A stretch of 45,263 bases of DNA from Xylaria sp. FL1777 (GCA_022578965.1 MU400779.1:1-45263); one strand, 5' to 3'. Positions 1 through 12,064 are shown, numbered from the stretch's first letter. A program made the numbers and translations. Notes: a model not told the origin generated them from the sequence alone.

Positions 1-3000
1 TTTTTATATTAATATTTGTTTTTATATGTTAAGTTTTATTAATTAAAAAGCTATTAAAATATAACAAACTTATTATATATTAATATAATAAGTTTACTTT
101 TAAAGTTTTAATTTATAAGTAATAATAAAATCTTTAACAGTAGTTTGTTAAAAAGATTTTTAAAGTACTTTTATTATTATGCATTAATAAAAGTCTTAAA
201 AAATTAAAAGTAATAAATATATTAGTGCTTAGCAGTTATAAAAAATTAATAGCTAAAAAACTAGAACTAAATAAATAACTAAATACAAAAAATACATGTT
301 TATATAAACAAAAGAAAAATAAAAAAAGTAGTAATTCTTTTTAAATTATTGCAAGTTTAATAAGCATTAAATTACTATAAGCTTAATAAGCTTTAAATTA
401 CCGTAAGCTTAGTAAGCCTTAAATTACTGTAAGCTTAGTAAGCTAAGTAAGTTATTATATAACTTTAGCTTTAGCTAGCAAAAAAAAAAGTGCAAAGTAT
501 ATATAAAGGCATTAAGCTGCTTTAAAGGCCACCTCTGTGCTAATTTTATAACAACAAAATAGTATTAATTTATTATTAATTTAGCTATAAATTAAAGCTT
601 AATTGCGTTATATATATTAATTAGTTATTTTTTTGTTTTTAATTACGTAATAAAAATTATATTTATTGCTTTAAGTTTTAAAATATTTGCGCTTTACTAA
701 TAAGCTATATGTAAAAATATTATAAATAAGTTATAAAATCTTTACAAAAAAGCTTTAAAATACTAATTATTAAACTTTAAAACATTTTTATATTAAAAAA
801 AGCTTATTAAATACTTTTATTTATGCTTATTAATAATAATTAATGTAGCTTTATGTATATTTTTTTTAAAAGAAATAAAAGTAGCTTTTTAAGCTATATA
901 TTTATAGTTTAAAACTTATACTTTAAGTATAGTTAAACAAGCATACTGCTAGCATTAAAAATAGTTTTAATTCTATTAAAAAACTTTATAAAATTAGTTT
1001 AAATAAAGCTATTTATAGCGCTTATATAAAAAGGTTTAATAGCTTAGCAAGCTAAAGATTTGCGCTTTATTATTAAGTGCTTATATTTAATACAATATTT
1101 TTGCATTATTAATTATTAGTTAAACTTTATACAAAATAAAAACAAAACTACTTATTTTTATATTGCTAACTTTGCTAATTAATTAAAACTAAGCTTTATA
1201 AATTAACAAAAAACATAAAAATGCCTTTAAAAAGCAAAACTGCATAGCTATAAAGTTAATAGAATAATTATTTAAAGTTTTTTAAATAATAGCGCAATTT
1301 TTATTTATAATAACTTTTTTATAGTTGTTTTTCTAAAAAATAAAAAAATAAACAAACTAGTTTAATAACTCTTAAATATATATTACATTAAAATATAATA
1401 TAGCAAATAGCTAACCTATTAATAAAACTAATTTAAAATAAATATAAATTAATTTATAAGCTTACATAAAGTATAGCTATTTATATAGCTTATATAAACT
1501 GTTATTTTTAGGTTTTTAAATTTGCAAACTATATTTAAAAGCAAGCTATTTTTTAGCTAAAATACTTCTTTAAAACGCCCGAAATAAAGCTAATATACTA
1601 ACAAACTACTTAAAATTATTGCTTTTTTAATAGTTTTATATTTTTTGTTTTTAGTTTTAATAGTTTATTTATAAAGTTTGCAAACAAAAATTATTATAAA
1701 AACAAGCTAACGTTTAGCTAACATAAAAACTTTAATATTTACATTAAAATTAAACTTATTTTTTGCGTTGTTTATATTAAAATTACGCAAAACAGCATTT
1801 AGATTTTTATTTAAATTTATAAAGTTTAAATTATTTTTATTTTTATTTTTATTCTTTTTTTTTTAACCTATAAAAAGCTTAATAATGTTTATATTTTTAT
1901 TAAAATTAAAGCTATTTTAAAAAAAAAGCAAACTATTAAAACTTTTATTTTTATTACTAAAATTATTAAACTTTTAGCGAAAAAGTTTATTAAAGTTTTA
2001 TTTTATAGTAAAATCAAACTTATTTTTAAATAAATTTAGGCATAAAATAAGTTATAATAATTTTTTGCGTTTATATTTATAACTATAGCTTTAACTGCAA
2101 TTATATTTACGTATATTACTTTTAACTACTGCAAGTTTAAGCAGCATAATTATAATATAAATAATAATTAAAAAAAAGGCAGAAAAAATGTAAAATAAGT
2201 ATAAAAATAGCAGTAGTAAAATGTATAGCTAAAACTAATTGTTTAGCAGCAGCTAAAAAAAAAAAAAAAAAAAAAGAAAAAAAAAAGAAAACATATAGCA
2301 ATAAAAATATAAACGTAAAACTTACTATAAATATAGCACAAAATAAACATAACTTAATATATAAACATAAGCATAAATACATAAATACTTTAACTACTAT
2401 ATTATATAAGCATTTTATTTAATATATTATATTTATATTTAATTACTTTATATTATTTTATTTTACTACTTATACTTAAGATTAATTACTTTAATTGATT
2501 TTATTTGTATATAAGTTAAAAATAACCTAATTAAAAAAAAAAAAGTAGTTATTATAACTAAGCTATTTAAATACTTTAGCATATATTATAAGTTATATAT
2601 ATATATAAAATATTCTTTTTATACTTATTTTATAAAAGTTTTCTCCTTTTTTTAAGCTTTAGTTTTATTAAATACTTACTATAAAACTAAAGATATATTA
2701 ATTATTATATTTAACTTTTAATGCTTTATACCTCTTGTAATAATTTACGTTTTATTTATTAAGCTTTATTGTGCTAGCAATTAAGCTTTATTTAACTTTA
2801 ATTAAGTTTTATAAAAAGCGCTTTTAATTAAAACAAAAAACTATTAAGTAAAAAAAATTAAAAACTTTATAAAAACCTAAAAAAATATTAAATATTTAAT
2901 TAAGTAAAAAAGTTAGCTAGCTAAACAATATTAAACTTAAAAACCTTTTAATTATATGTTTATTAATAGCACTAAAGCTTTTATATAAGATTTTTATTAA

Positions 3001-3240
3001 TATAATTTTAGCAAACTAGCAAACTTTTAAAGTTTAAATTAAAAACTTTAATATTATTTAAAGTTAAGCTTAAAAAAAAAAAAAATAGTATTAAATAAAT
3101 ATTAACTTATAATTAAGCTTAAGCTATTATTACTTAAACTAGCGCATATAAAGTTAAACTATTAGTTCATAATAGTTATTTATAATATAGTTGTATATAT
3201 AGCAACTTAACAGCTAAAGAAATTTTAGATTGTATAGCAG
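1..3240. repeat. AT-rich, RIP-like gene-free block
   Basis: This stretch is very AT-rich from the window edge until about 3235, where composition changes abruptly to ordinary mixed sequence. It is dominated by TpA, poly-A/T runs (for example an A-rich tract near 2255-2291) and AGCT/AAGCTT-type words. No convincing reading frame is present; the few open frames are low-complexity Phe/Leu/Ile/Tyr strings. Such blocks in Pezizomycotina usually represent transposons mutated by repeat-induced point mutation (RIP). The dinucleotide bias here is unusual and is described under findings. I could not recognise an ancestral transposon. Confidence 0.8.
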
Positions 3241-3552
3241 CCCAATAGGCATAAATAGGCCAGAATATTCCTACGTACGAAAAACAGGAAGAAACCATGG
3301 CCTTGAGACCCCTAGAGAATTATTAGGTTGAATAACAATATGACTAAGTTCCAAGCCCTCTACTAGAGCCCTTGTCACAATGGGTCGTTTCGGTATCTTT
3401 GGTGCTGAATGTACGTGCCGAAAACCGCGTCAAGCAACGTCTACCGGTTGCTTTTACTTGTACAACTGCTTCTAACTCGACTGCTCTCCTATTCATTATC
3501 AATACCTCAGCATTTATCTAGGCCAGAACTCAAACGTATAAATTTCGTTGCA

Positions 3553-4738
3553 ATGAATACTAAAGTCGACCTATTCAAAATAGCAATGCAGAAGGTCTAC
3601 GGACCCTATGATCTGACTGCTCTACCGGATATCACATGGGAGCCTGGAAACGCAGGTGGCCATCGCGGCCGTTATCTCTGGACCGACGCCTTCGGTGTTC
3701 TTAACTTCATCACGTTGTCTAGGGAGGACAACTCCCAAAGGCCCGCGTACCTACATCTAGCGCGTCAGCTTGCAAACACAGTCCACGAGGTTCTAGGCCG
3801 CGAGCGAGAGCCACATAAGTCTGCAGCTCGTCTACCTGGTGCTACCGATGACGCCCCTCTCCGCGGCGGTCTGCGGATCGGGAAGCTTGACGCGAGTGGG
3901 CCTGATGGTGATGGGATGTATCACCACTACCTAACGCTATGGATGTATGCGCTTGACGTCTTGGCGCGCGAGACCGAAGAAGCGTGCTGGAACTTACTTG
4001 CCGTGCAACTGGCGCAAGCAATACATCCACGATTCATGGTTGAGCGTCACGGGAGGGAATCTATGGTTTGGAAGCTCTCCACTGATATGCGCCATGTACT
4101 CGTTAGGAGTAAGGGCCACTTAGACGATGTTATGGGGTTTGTGGTCTATGATATGTTAAGGGATACGGCGCAACGCTTCGATACTTTTGCTGATGATGTA
4201 TTAAGTTTGGAGATTGAGCAATACGCCCGTATCATGAAGAATGCAGATATAGCGCTCTCGGGAGACCCCCTAGATCTAGGCATGGGGCTGTGGCTGGCAC
4301 ATTTTGATCGCGATGCTGACTGGTCTCGCAAGTTGAGCGCTCAAGCCATGGAGATTGCACGAGAGAGGTTCTTGGTTGATGCTGTCAGACCCCTGACAGC
4401 TCTCAGTCATCAACATCGCCTTGCATTCCGCGACTTCGGCGCTTGTTTGGGAATCAAGTGCTACTCAGAAGGACTAGAGCCCTCGCCGGAAGGTGTCGAG
4501 ACTGTGTTGGAGATCTGGAAAGGTAAGATACTGAATGACAAGGACTACCAAGACCAAGATTTGCGGCCCATTAACTTGGTTATGTATGCTGCGGCCCTCA
4601 TCCCCGGAGGTAAGTACCATATAACTAACTCGTCTAATAACAGGGGCCGTGATCTAATCGACGATAGCGTTTCGTGACGGTTGTATTGGGAGTCGAAAGG
4701 GGGTTCCACAAAAACAAAGGAAGACCTCCGATAAGTAG
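3553..4738 (+). CDS. Putative six-hairpin-glycosidase-like (alpha/alpha-barrel) protein
   Basis: A continuous frame runs from an ATG at 3409. I prefer the ATG at 3553 because the first 48 codons look unrelated to the rest; the upstream start remains possible. The protein has HRGRYLWTDAFGVLNF near its start, a Gly-rich DGDGMYHHYLTLWMYAL segment, many helical repeats, and LRPINLVMYAAALIPG near the end. This pattern suggests an alpha/alpha toroid of the six-hairpin glycosidase type, but I saw no catalytic signature, so function is open. A probable intron at 4610-4667 (GTAAGT donor, CTAAC at 4625-4629, ATAG acceptor) gives an end beginning AFRDGCIGSRKG with a stop at 4736-4738. Without splicing the frame stops at 4677. 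The gene lies 300 bp from the AT-rich block yet keeps a good coding frame. Confidence 0.6.
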
Positions 4739-6020
4739 GCATTGTCATTGAGGCGAGACAGCAACGGAGACTGTTCAGAATTAAGATACATTCGATTGAA
4801 TCCATTTAGGACTCTCGGTCAGCGGAGATTACTACGCTAAATCATCACTCTCTTGGAAAGCCTTGGAAGCCACCCAGTCTAGGTATCTACGCTACCACGG
4901 GATGTAATGGAATGCTTCTTTGCGCTTTAACATCAAAACTATTGTCCCATCAATGTGAATAATTGGTGTTGCCGCTTGAAGATAGGAAAGAGAAAAGGAA
5001 GAACTTAAACTGCTCAATTTGGACTATAATCAGTTCAATCTAGGTAGTTAGGTTTTCCAGTATATGCTAAAGAGAATGGATGATTATAGGAGATTATCTC
5101 TATCAATTTTTTAAGATACTTGTTCTAGATGCGTTCTCGCTCTTGGTTAGGATTCTCCATGGCTTATAATGCATTTGATTTCTTGCTTCCAAATTGTTTA
5201 ATCACTTAAAAATAGAAGTGTCTTTAGCTTCTCTTGTACTTTGCCTTCGATTACCGATTGTAAGAAATGTGTCCCGTGCTTACTGGTCGTCATTTTCTAT
5301 AGAATTAGGGCGAAATATGAATAGGAAATCGGGAGCCAGCCTAATCTAGAGGCTGCACCTTCAAATATCAACCCGAAATCTAAGTGGGAGCATCGACTAT
5401 CCAGATCGCATCTTCTGACAATGGTATATAATAGCGTTAGACCATGTTGGAAGCGCTTACTTTTGGGTAGGCTGAAGCCACATAAAATGATGAGACAGGA
5501 CTTAAGTCTCATTGATTGATAAGATCAGGAATCGGTCTTTTATCTCTACGGAGTAGGCGCTGCTAGCGGCAATTATAGGCTATTGGCCCCTACGCCTAAA
5601 TTCATCAGTATCTATGTATACACTACAATCATCAAGCAACCCTTGATCTTGCAGAAGGAGAAGCTCAGATTGATAGGTACCTACTTATATGCTTAGGTAC
5701 CTACCTAGGTAGGTAGTACACATGTAGGTAGGTACATACATACATATATAAACAACATTTCAGTTTTTGCATGTTGTCTACCTCCTTTACCCCAGATATG
5801 CGCAATGCGAGAGAAACCTATCTAACATACGCCGAGGCGGTAATCCCCGTACAATGTACATATGTAGGTACTTACCTATCTAGTATACCGGTACCACATA
5901 TGTACATAGAAGCAGATCGAATGCCGGCATCTTTCACGGACTCCCGACACCTCCGGACTCGAAAATAGGCCCTTGGTCGTCTTTCCGCGCAACGCGACCG
6001 ACGACGGCCTGTTGCGAACA
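4739..6020. other. Intergenic region with TACCTAGGTA-type palindromes
   Basis: No supported gene. Between about 5678 and 5740, and again at 5864-5900, there are clustered copies of TAGGTACCTA / CCTACCTAGGTAGGTA palindromes followed by a TACA/TATA-rich tract. These sit upstream of the F-box-like gene. Short open frames here lack start context and similarity. Confidence 0.5.
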
Positions 6021-7238
6021 ATGGGCAGCCATCAAGGAATGACGGGGCTGCTCAGCCTGCCGCCCGAGATCCGCGACCAGATCTACACCGTCATCCTGGC
6101 CCCGAGCAGCAACCGCACGTTCCAGCGAGACGGCTACACCGACTACGACTACCGCGATGCTCTCGCGCTGTTCCGCCTCAGCCGCGCCATCTACCACGAG
6201 GCCCGCGAGGTCTTCCGCGCGCTGAACGTGTTCCTGCGCATCGAGACGCCGTGGCCCGAGGCCGAGCAGCACGTCAACCTCGTCGGCCACGTGCCCGTCC
6301 TCATGCGTGGCACGCGCGCGGCGCGCTTCCGCGGCCACAGCCTGCAGGTCACCATCGAGACCCCGGCCGCCGGCGAGCCCGAGAACGGCACGCATCACTT
6401 CGTCATGCTTGTCGACGACCTGGCCGCCTTCACCCGCGCCTGGTTCTACTGGAACCTGTCGCACCCGGGCCTCAACCAATGGCTATCGCTCAAGCTCGTT
6501 CTGCGTGACCCCTATTCGCCCGACTGGGACGAGAGGCATGTGCGCCGTGAGGTCCAGCGAAGGCTGTTCCTCCCCTTCGGCGACGTCAAGGGCCTGCACA
6601 ACTTCTCTGTCACTGGCGACCCCAAACCCCAGCCCAAAATCCTGGCCGAGTTGCGCGCCCTGCAGGCCCTCGAGCCCAGGTCGCCCGAGCAGTGCCTTTC
6701 CGAAGGGATAAAGCTGAAGAACGAGGGAAACGACCTGCTGCAAAAGGGCGAGTTCGCCGCCGCGCTCAAGGTGTACAACCGCGCCTGGGAGGCGATACAC
6801 ATCGTGGTCAAGGGGCGGCAGCGGCACGTGCACGCCGAGGCCTTCTTCGCGCAGGATCTAGTCGACGAGCCGTTTGCGGGCAAGAACGGCCAGCTCGAAC
6901 GCATGACTCTTCGTCTCCAGCTTGTCGCCAACACGTGTCTGGCCTACTTGAAGCTCGGTGACTGGCACGAGTTGCAATTCTGGGGCATGCGGACTATCCA
7001 ATTAATGCGCCAGGCCACCGGCGCTAATGAACGCGACATCCCGCCTGAGGACGAGGCACTGCTCAGTTTCCCTAGTGCCACGCAGGTCGGCAAGATATAC
7101 TATCGTACGGCGAGGGCGTTCCAGGAGCTTGGAGACCGCGATCAGGCGAGACGCCTAGTGAGGGTTGCCCAGGTCTACCTACCAGGTGATAAGACGGTGA
7201 GAGAGACTCTGGCCTCCCTTGCACTAAAGATCGGTTAG
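6021..7238 (+). CDS. F-box-like (2EXR-type) protein with C-terminal TPR-like helices
   Basis: A 405-residue protein, taking the ATG at 6021; a second ATG at 6039 is also plausible because the conserved part starts just after it. The N-terminus has GLLSLPPEIRDQIYTVIL, the LPPEIRxxIY pattern of fungal F-box-like/2EXR domains, followed by LFRLSRAIYHEAREVF. These proteins are often substrate adaptors, but the true substrate cannot be inferred. From about residue 230, helical pairs such as GIKLKNEGNDLLQKGEFAAALKVYNRAWEA, and later YYRTARAFQELGDRDQARRLVRVA, resemble tetratricopeptide repeats. The gene is intronless and strikingly GC-rich, with C/G in most third positions, unlike the flanks. The region before 6021 lacks an ATG in frame. 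Confidence 0.7.
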   Translation: MGSHQGMTGLLSLPPEIRDQIYTVILAPSSNRTFQRDGYTDYDYRDALALFRLSRAIYHEAREVFRALNVFLRIETPWPEAEQHVNLVGHVPVLMRGTRAARFRGHSLQVTIETPAAGEPENGTHHFVMLVDDLAAFTRAWFYWNLSHPGLNQWLSLKLVLRDPYSPDWDERHVRREVQRRLFLPFGDVKGLHNFSVTGDPKPQPKILAELRALQALEPRSPEQCLSEGIKLKNEGNDLLQKGEFAAALKVYNRAWEAIHIVVKGRQRHVHAEAFFAQDLVDEPFAGKNGQLERMTLRLQLVANTCLAYLKLGDWHELQFWGMRTIQLMRQATGANERDIPPEDEALLSFPSATQVGKIYYRTARAFQELGDRDQARRLVRVAQVYLPGDKTVRETLASLALKIG

Positions 7239-10041
7239 ATTAGGGGTTGGTTCGGGACGTCTTGTGCTGGACATAAATTCAATGATTACGAGTCCATGAT
7301 TGCTAATGCAGGTCTTAGTTGTCATATATTTGCGTTGTTGATTTACGTAGTGACATATATACATCTGTACATATAAACATATAAACAAAACCTGCTGGAT
7401 TGATTCCCTACTGTCCCTAGATATGCTTCGCTCTAAAGCATGGCTCGACCTAAAAAGATGTCTTCACATGTTATCTGAGACAAAGCAAGCCACGTAGTGA
7501 TAGCCAGCGTCATCGGTCTACGGGATAGCATAACTGATTTGAACGAGATTAGCGAAGCTATGATCGATGCCGTTAGACCACCTTAGCTAAATCTACCGTA
7601 TTGAATTCCTAGAGAATCGGTGGTGTGCTACTTCATGTTAAAGTATTTGGGTTAAATAGACGTATACATTCGCAGAATTCATTTAGCGATTCGACCCAGT
7701 GAATCGTGAGCAAGCAGACCCACCCCACAATACGACAGATGTTCGAAATTTGGTGGCAAGCAACCTTCCGATTCGAGAACAGCTCGAAAAATAGACAGGG
7801 TGGTCAAACCAAATGCATCTTTTTACAAGAATCGAGGAAGAGCCACAAGGCCTCTGGGACACCTCAGCAGCGATACAGCACCAGCGTGAGATATTAGCCC
7901 CTCGAGAAGAATAGCAATTTGTTTAGAGTGCTACGCAGACATATACATGACAGATGAGTGAATGTATGCAGAAAACGATAACAGCGACATGTATGCGAGC
8001 GAGAAGAGGTCTAACTATTCTATTGATGTCATAGAACTCGTCATACTTAACATGGGGGCCTCGATGCTTCGGGATTTCTCCGTAATATGGTCTTGATGAT
8101 GAACAAGGAGCTATATATCCCAGAAGACAAAGAGTTGGTTTGCTCAGGGTCCCTCAACTTGGGCCTCTATATCTAACATAACTACTTTAACCTTGTTGGT
8201 CACTTAGAGACGCTAGCATTAATTGTGTGAAGCGACTTAACCTGGGGTTGTTTTGAACCCAGCTGGATTGCATTTTGGAGATCGATTAATATGCCTTGCC
8301 ATGGGTCTTGCCGACTATTTCGGGGAACGAAATCAAGAAACCATTTAACATTGTCCCTCTCCCGTGTCGAACCATCCACAGTGTGCGTCGTTCATAGCGC
8401 GATTACGGTGCGGTTGAATGCATGGTACTTACCTGCCTACTTGAAGTTTAAGATGACCTAGACTAGACCTGTTCGCATTGGAAAGAAAAAGCGATTCTAT
8501 ACCCAGAACGTCAACGATCAACGAGAGCTGGAACCAATGATGTAGAGAACCTGCATGTTGACTAAAGTATAAACAGGCGTAGAGCTACAATGCCCCGTCT
8601 AGGTTCATCGTTCTATGTGGTGAGAAAGAAGAGGACGGCCGTGACCGCCAGCGACGACACAAGGCGTAGCAGCATAAAGCCCAGACTTCCTGTAGATATC
8701 TTCGAAACAACTAATTGACTTGAAGCAGGCTCCTTCAATCATGCTAGCTTCTCACGGCAGCAATATGATGCCCTACTCACTAGCAGTTTTATAGCGTACA
8801 TTGAATAGCGTGTCAACTAGGTGGCTGTATATTGAAGTATTGTTTCATAGACATGTGTTTGTATGCAAGATGAGGAGGAATAGCAGTGTGCCTATTATGA
8901 TTAGCCCTCGCCTACACATAGGTACCAACCCATAACACGTGGCTCAATCTTCATCGTCGAGGAATAAGCAAGACTAGCTGTAGGGGGTGTTATGACGAAT
9001 GGTCCTGTGTAGAAGCACAGCGCCAAGAAGCTGGAGATGCTGCCTGGGATGCGCACTGGGAGTTCTGGTTCACCGAAAGCGACATAATCTAGATATCCAG
9101 TTATGAGCTTGTCAGGGGACGTAGTCAGACCTATCCTATGGGAGTGGCTATAGTGGGCTCTACGTATGTATGTATGTATGTATGGACTCGTTTCCCTCGA
9201 TATTTGGGAGGTTCATATACTGAAATGGAGCGATCAAACTATCCGTTCTCCAGATACAAGGAGACAAGCCATAGCCTACGCATCCAAGTGTCAAAATTAA
9301 TTATGCCTTGGGGAATAAGACGATCAAGAGAAACACAATCAATTGAAGTAAATAAAACGACCGTGGCTATCCTCCTTGACGGTGTTCTTTTGTTAGGAAG
9401 TAAATTAGCCCATCCAACAACTCCACTCTAATTCAATACATACCAATTGACCTCACTATTACTACGTAGGTCCGACTAACTATCTACCTACATGTATCTG
9501 TCGATTGCTGACTAGCCGACCTATTGACTACAGGACAAAAATCTCCTAACAGGGCTCAACACTATACGCATTCCTGTTGGCTTTTTGATTCTGATTTATA
9601 TTTCATTATGGACTTGCATGGCCCTCTAGACTTCGGTCACCGAATTGAGTTCATAGGGAATGTGGACTATGTGGTCTGCTGGCCATAACACAGGTCTCGG
9701 TTTAGGGGTGGAACGGTGTTTGGGATTATTAGAATTGGAAATGCAACTAGACCAATAGGTTTAATGACTGGCGGTGCTGTTACAAGACCGCTGTGAAAGC
9801 TGGTACCATTCTTAAGGATGCTTAGACGGCCGGCCGCCCGTCCCCTTGTTAAGCGTCCGGCTCACTTCCGTTTCTTGGATCCAAAATGCAGCTCTCTTGC
9901 TATTGATAAATGACGCGACAGTATGGTTGCTTTAAAGATGTGCATAATAATGCCATTACAAACATGGCAGGTAGAAGGACTATAGGACTGCAAAGCACAA
10001 CATGTCAACAAAAAGAATAAAACAGTAGACTAATAATGCAT
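7239..10041. other. Gene-free region with microsatellite
   Basis: No coding region I can support. Open frames at 7706-7897 (63 codons) and 9138-9431 (97 codons) lack family motifs, conserved splice structure or coding-like codon use. A (GTAT)n microsatellite occupies about 9164-9184. TACCTA-type motifs occur near 8428-8440 and 9482-9492. The stretch may contain decayed genes, but nothing is recognisable. Confidence 0.5.
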
Positions 10042-10111
10042 GCATCAGCCGTGAATCGAACACGGGGCCCATCGATGGCAACGATGGATTTTACCACTAA
10101 ACCACTGATGC
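10042..10111 (-). tRNA. tRNA-Gly (anticodon GCC)
   Basis: On the minus strand a 70-nt cloverleaf can be drawn. The acceptor halves GCATCAG and CTGATGC pair fully. The D-arm carries the A-box TGGTTTAGTGG. The anticodon stem CATCG/CGATG encloses loop TTGCCAT (anticodon GCC, reading GGC). The T-arm is CCGTG, loop TTCGATT, CACGG, which includes the B-box. There is no intron. Sequence and anticodon fit fungal tRNA-Gly(GCC). The gene lies on the same strand as, and just beyond, the HELKH protein gene. Its 5' half is partly repeated at 26584-26601 (see findings). Confidence 0.95.
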
Positions 10112-10395
10112 TACTTCTGTTGGTTGTGTGGAATCCAAAACCTGACATAAAACGGCGTTTAATCCCGATCCAGAAGTGACTCGTGTGAACTTGCCTGCTA
10201 ACGTAAAGTACATATTTTGACTCCTGTCATTCTTCACTACTGCCCTCCTACTCAAATATGTGACTTCGCGGAACACATGGCATACTAGTGGCACTGTATA
10301 ATACTCAGGGTCGTGATTACAATCATGAGCCATGTTCATCATTTCAGTCACTATGAGCAAAGTCGCCATGAGTCTACTCGGGTATCTATCTACCG

Positions 10396-11130
10396 CTAAC
10401 CCTCTCCCTGATCATAATACCGCTCACCCTCACCATCAAACTGCGAAGCACTATGCTGCCAGTTAAGCATATGCTTGAGCTCATGAATCAGCACCCACTG
10501 ATCATTGAGATTCTCCGCCCGTCGTTCCCAGTACGGCTCACCAGGATGCTCCCCATCCTCCCTCACACGGTCAAAGTAGACGGTCGATAGCCCAACCACG
10601 TGGTTCTCCGTGTTCTCCAGATCCACATCTCGGACAATGACCAGAGCGCTGCGCCAGCTCGATCCGCCGATGTCATACCGTTGGATATGCCATTCCTTGG
10701 AGGCTTGTGCCTCGCGCGCGGCGATCTCGCTGCTCTGGTGCGAAATGCAGCGTTCGACGGAGGCTCCTGGCAACCCGTATACGTCAAGCCTGTCCCTCTC
10801 GTATTCGTCACGCGTGTCGTTTCTGTCATGTAGGATCACCAACTCTAGAGCACGTGCCACGCGCTCGAGATGGTCTGGGTCGGAAGCCTGCGCGCCTGTG
10901 TAGTAGATCTGGAGGGAAACGCGCGGGCGCGGAATCCCACTTGGGTGGGCGCGTGTGATGCCAGTTTGCGGGTCGGAGTTGTTGTGGTAGGTGCGGTAGA
11001 ACCAGGTGTTGCAGAATGTGCTGATGAGAGAGACTGATGGGTCGCTGTCTGAGACGCGCCGCGTCATAGTGATTCCGCTGGCTTCTGCTGGGAGCATGCC
11101 CCGTCGTAGGTGCTGAGGGGTACGTCCCAT
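10396..11130 (-). CDS. Putative zinc metallopeptidase with HELKH motif
   Basis: A 244-codon frame from ATG 11130; the frame is open further upstream, to about 11235, without another ATG. Near the C-terminus it carries DQWVLIHELKHMLNW, where HELKH fits the HExxH zinc-binding signature of zincin metallopeptidases. Upstream blocks such as SLISTFCNTWFYRTYHNN and WRSALVIVRDVDL look like a folded globular domain. The third zinc ligand is not evident before the stop at 10396-10398. A GTGAGC donor (10427-10422) and an AG acceptor ending at 10351 would remove a 77-nt intron in frame and extend the protein into the open frame running down to 10097. That extension may hold the missing ligand but would overlap the tRNA by 15 nt. 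No clear signal peptide was seen, so an upstream exon may be missing. Family assignment is tentative. Confidence 0.5.
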   Translation of the reverse strand: MGRTPQHLRRGMLPAEASGITMTRRVSDSDPSVSLISTFCNTWFYRTYHNNSDPQTGITRAHPSGIPRPRVSLQIYYTGAQASDPDHLERVARALELVILHDRNDTRDEYERDRLDVYGLPGASVERCISHQSSEIAAREAQASKEWHIQRYDIGGSSWRSALVIVRDVDLENTENHVVGLSTVYFDRVREDGEHPGEPYWERRAENLNDQWVLIHELKHMLNWQHSASQFDGEGERYYDQGEG

Positions 11131-12064
11131 GACATGACTTTTGTAGTAGGCCGTGCACGGTGCTTCAACAGACGGTGTTGAGCTGATTCGATTGTGCGCA
11201 AAGACGACCGAGCATACCCATATAGCCGTGGGCACTCAGAAAGAAGCCACCGCAAGACCGGAATGGGCAGCCGAATTGCGGGAGATCAAGATATGGTTGC
11301 GGTCAACACCTTACCATTCAAATGTCGCCAGGCAGCTGTTTTAAAGTCAGAGGTGAGACAGAGGTGAGAGTGAGGTCAGACTGAAGTGAGAGTGAAGTGA
11401 GAGCGAAGCGGGGTACTTCCACAACATTGAAATCTGATGGACCTCATCATTGCAACACTTTCGAAATGCATATCATCATGGGCGACATGCGTCTCCGACA
11501 ATTTCAATAATACCTACCTACCTAAGGTAAGCTCTCATCTCCGTTCCCTTTCAAAAGCCTTAGTTTATGGAGTAAAAAAAGTATGACTAACACGCGTTTC
11601 GAATCCGCGGTTTCTTAGCGCGTTTGCAAAAAGCGAAGTTTCTGAAGTTGCTGATTGTTGTTGCTGGTGATGAGAACTATTCCGTAATAATGCAGGCAGG
11701 TCCGCGGAGGTAGCTACTTCGCTGATATGGTGCACTGGTATCGTATCTTATATACTAACACTACTTCCCCCTCAGGCAATAGCACGCTACTTAGGAAACA
11801 AAGAATGTTCCCAACACATGATTTGAGCTCGCGGTATCTCGGCACGTTTGTAAAAATCGACGTTCCCGGGGTAACTGATTAGTATGCTGTGCCTGATATT
11901 TACATAGAGACTATTGGGCATATTGCTACAAAATCCTCGGTAGTATCTGGTTGAGGGTCTCGAGATGTTGCCCTCTCAGTTGGATCTCATTCGGGCGATG
12001 GACGTGGCTATGAGATAATACTAATGGATAACAACAATTTGTATCGTACAAGAAATCACTGATA
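11131..12064. other. Intergenic region with an imperfect direct repeat pair
   Basis: No gene supported. Two diverged copies of a roughly 60-bp sequence occur at about 11591-11657 and 11817-11881 (shared words CGCGGT, CGTTTG, AAAA.CGA and CTGATT). Short purine tandem motifs (GTGAGAGTGAAGTGAGAGCGAAG-like) lie at 11345-11410. A TACCTACCTACCTAAGGTA tract is at 11512-11530. Confidence 0.45.

Noticed and set aside
2137..2382. 81-codon frame in the left AT-rich block
   Set aside because: It is low-complexity Phe/Leu/Tyr coding from an AT-rich sequence, not a protein gene.
5934..6961. Several long open frames overlapping the F-box-like gene on both strands
   Set aside because: They are Arg/Ala/Pro-rich frames produced by the high GC content of the real gene and show no domain pattern.
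9138..9431. 97-codon plus-strand open frame
   Set aside because: It begins in a (GTAT)n microsatellite, lacks recognisable motifs and has no coding-like codon bias.
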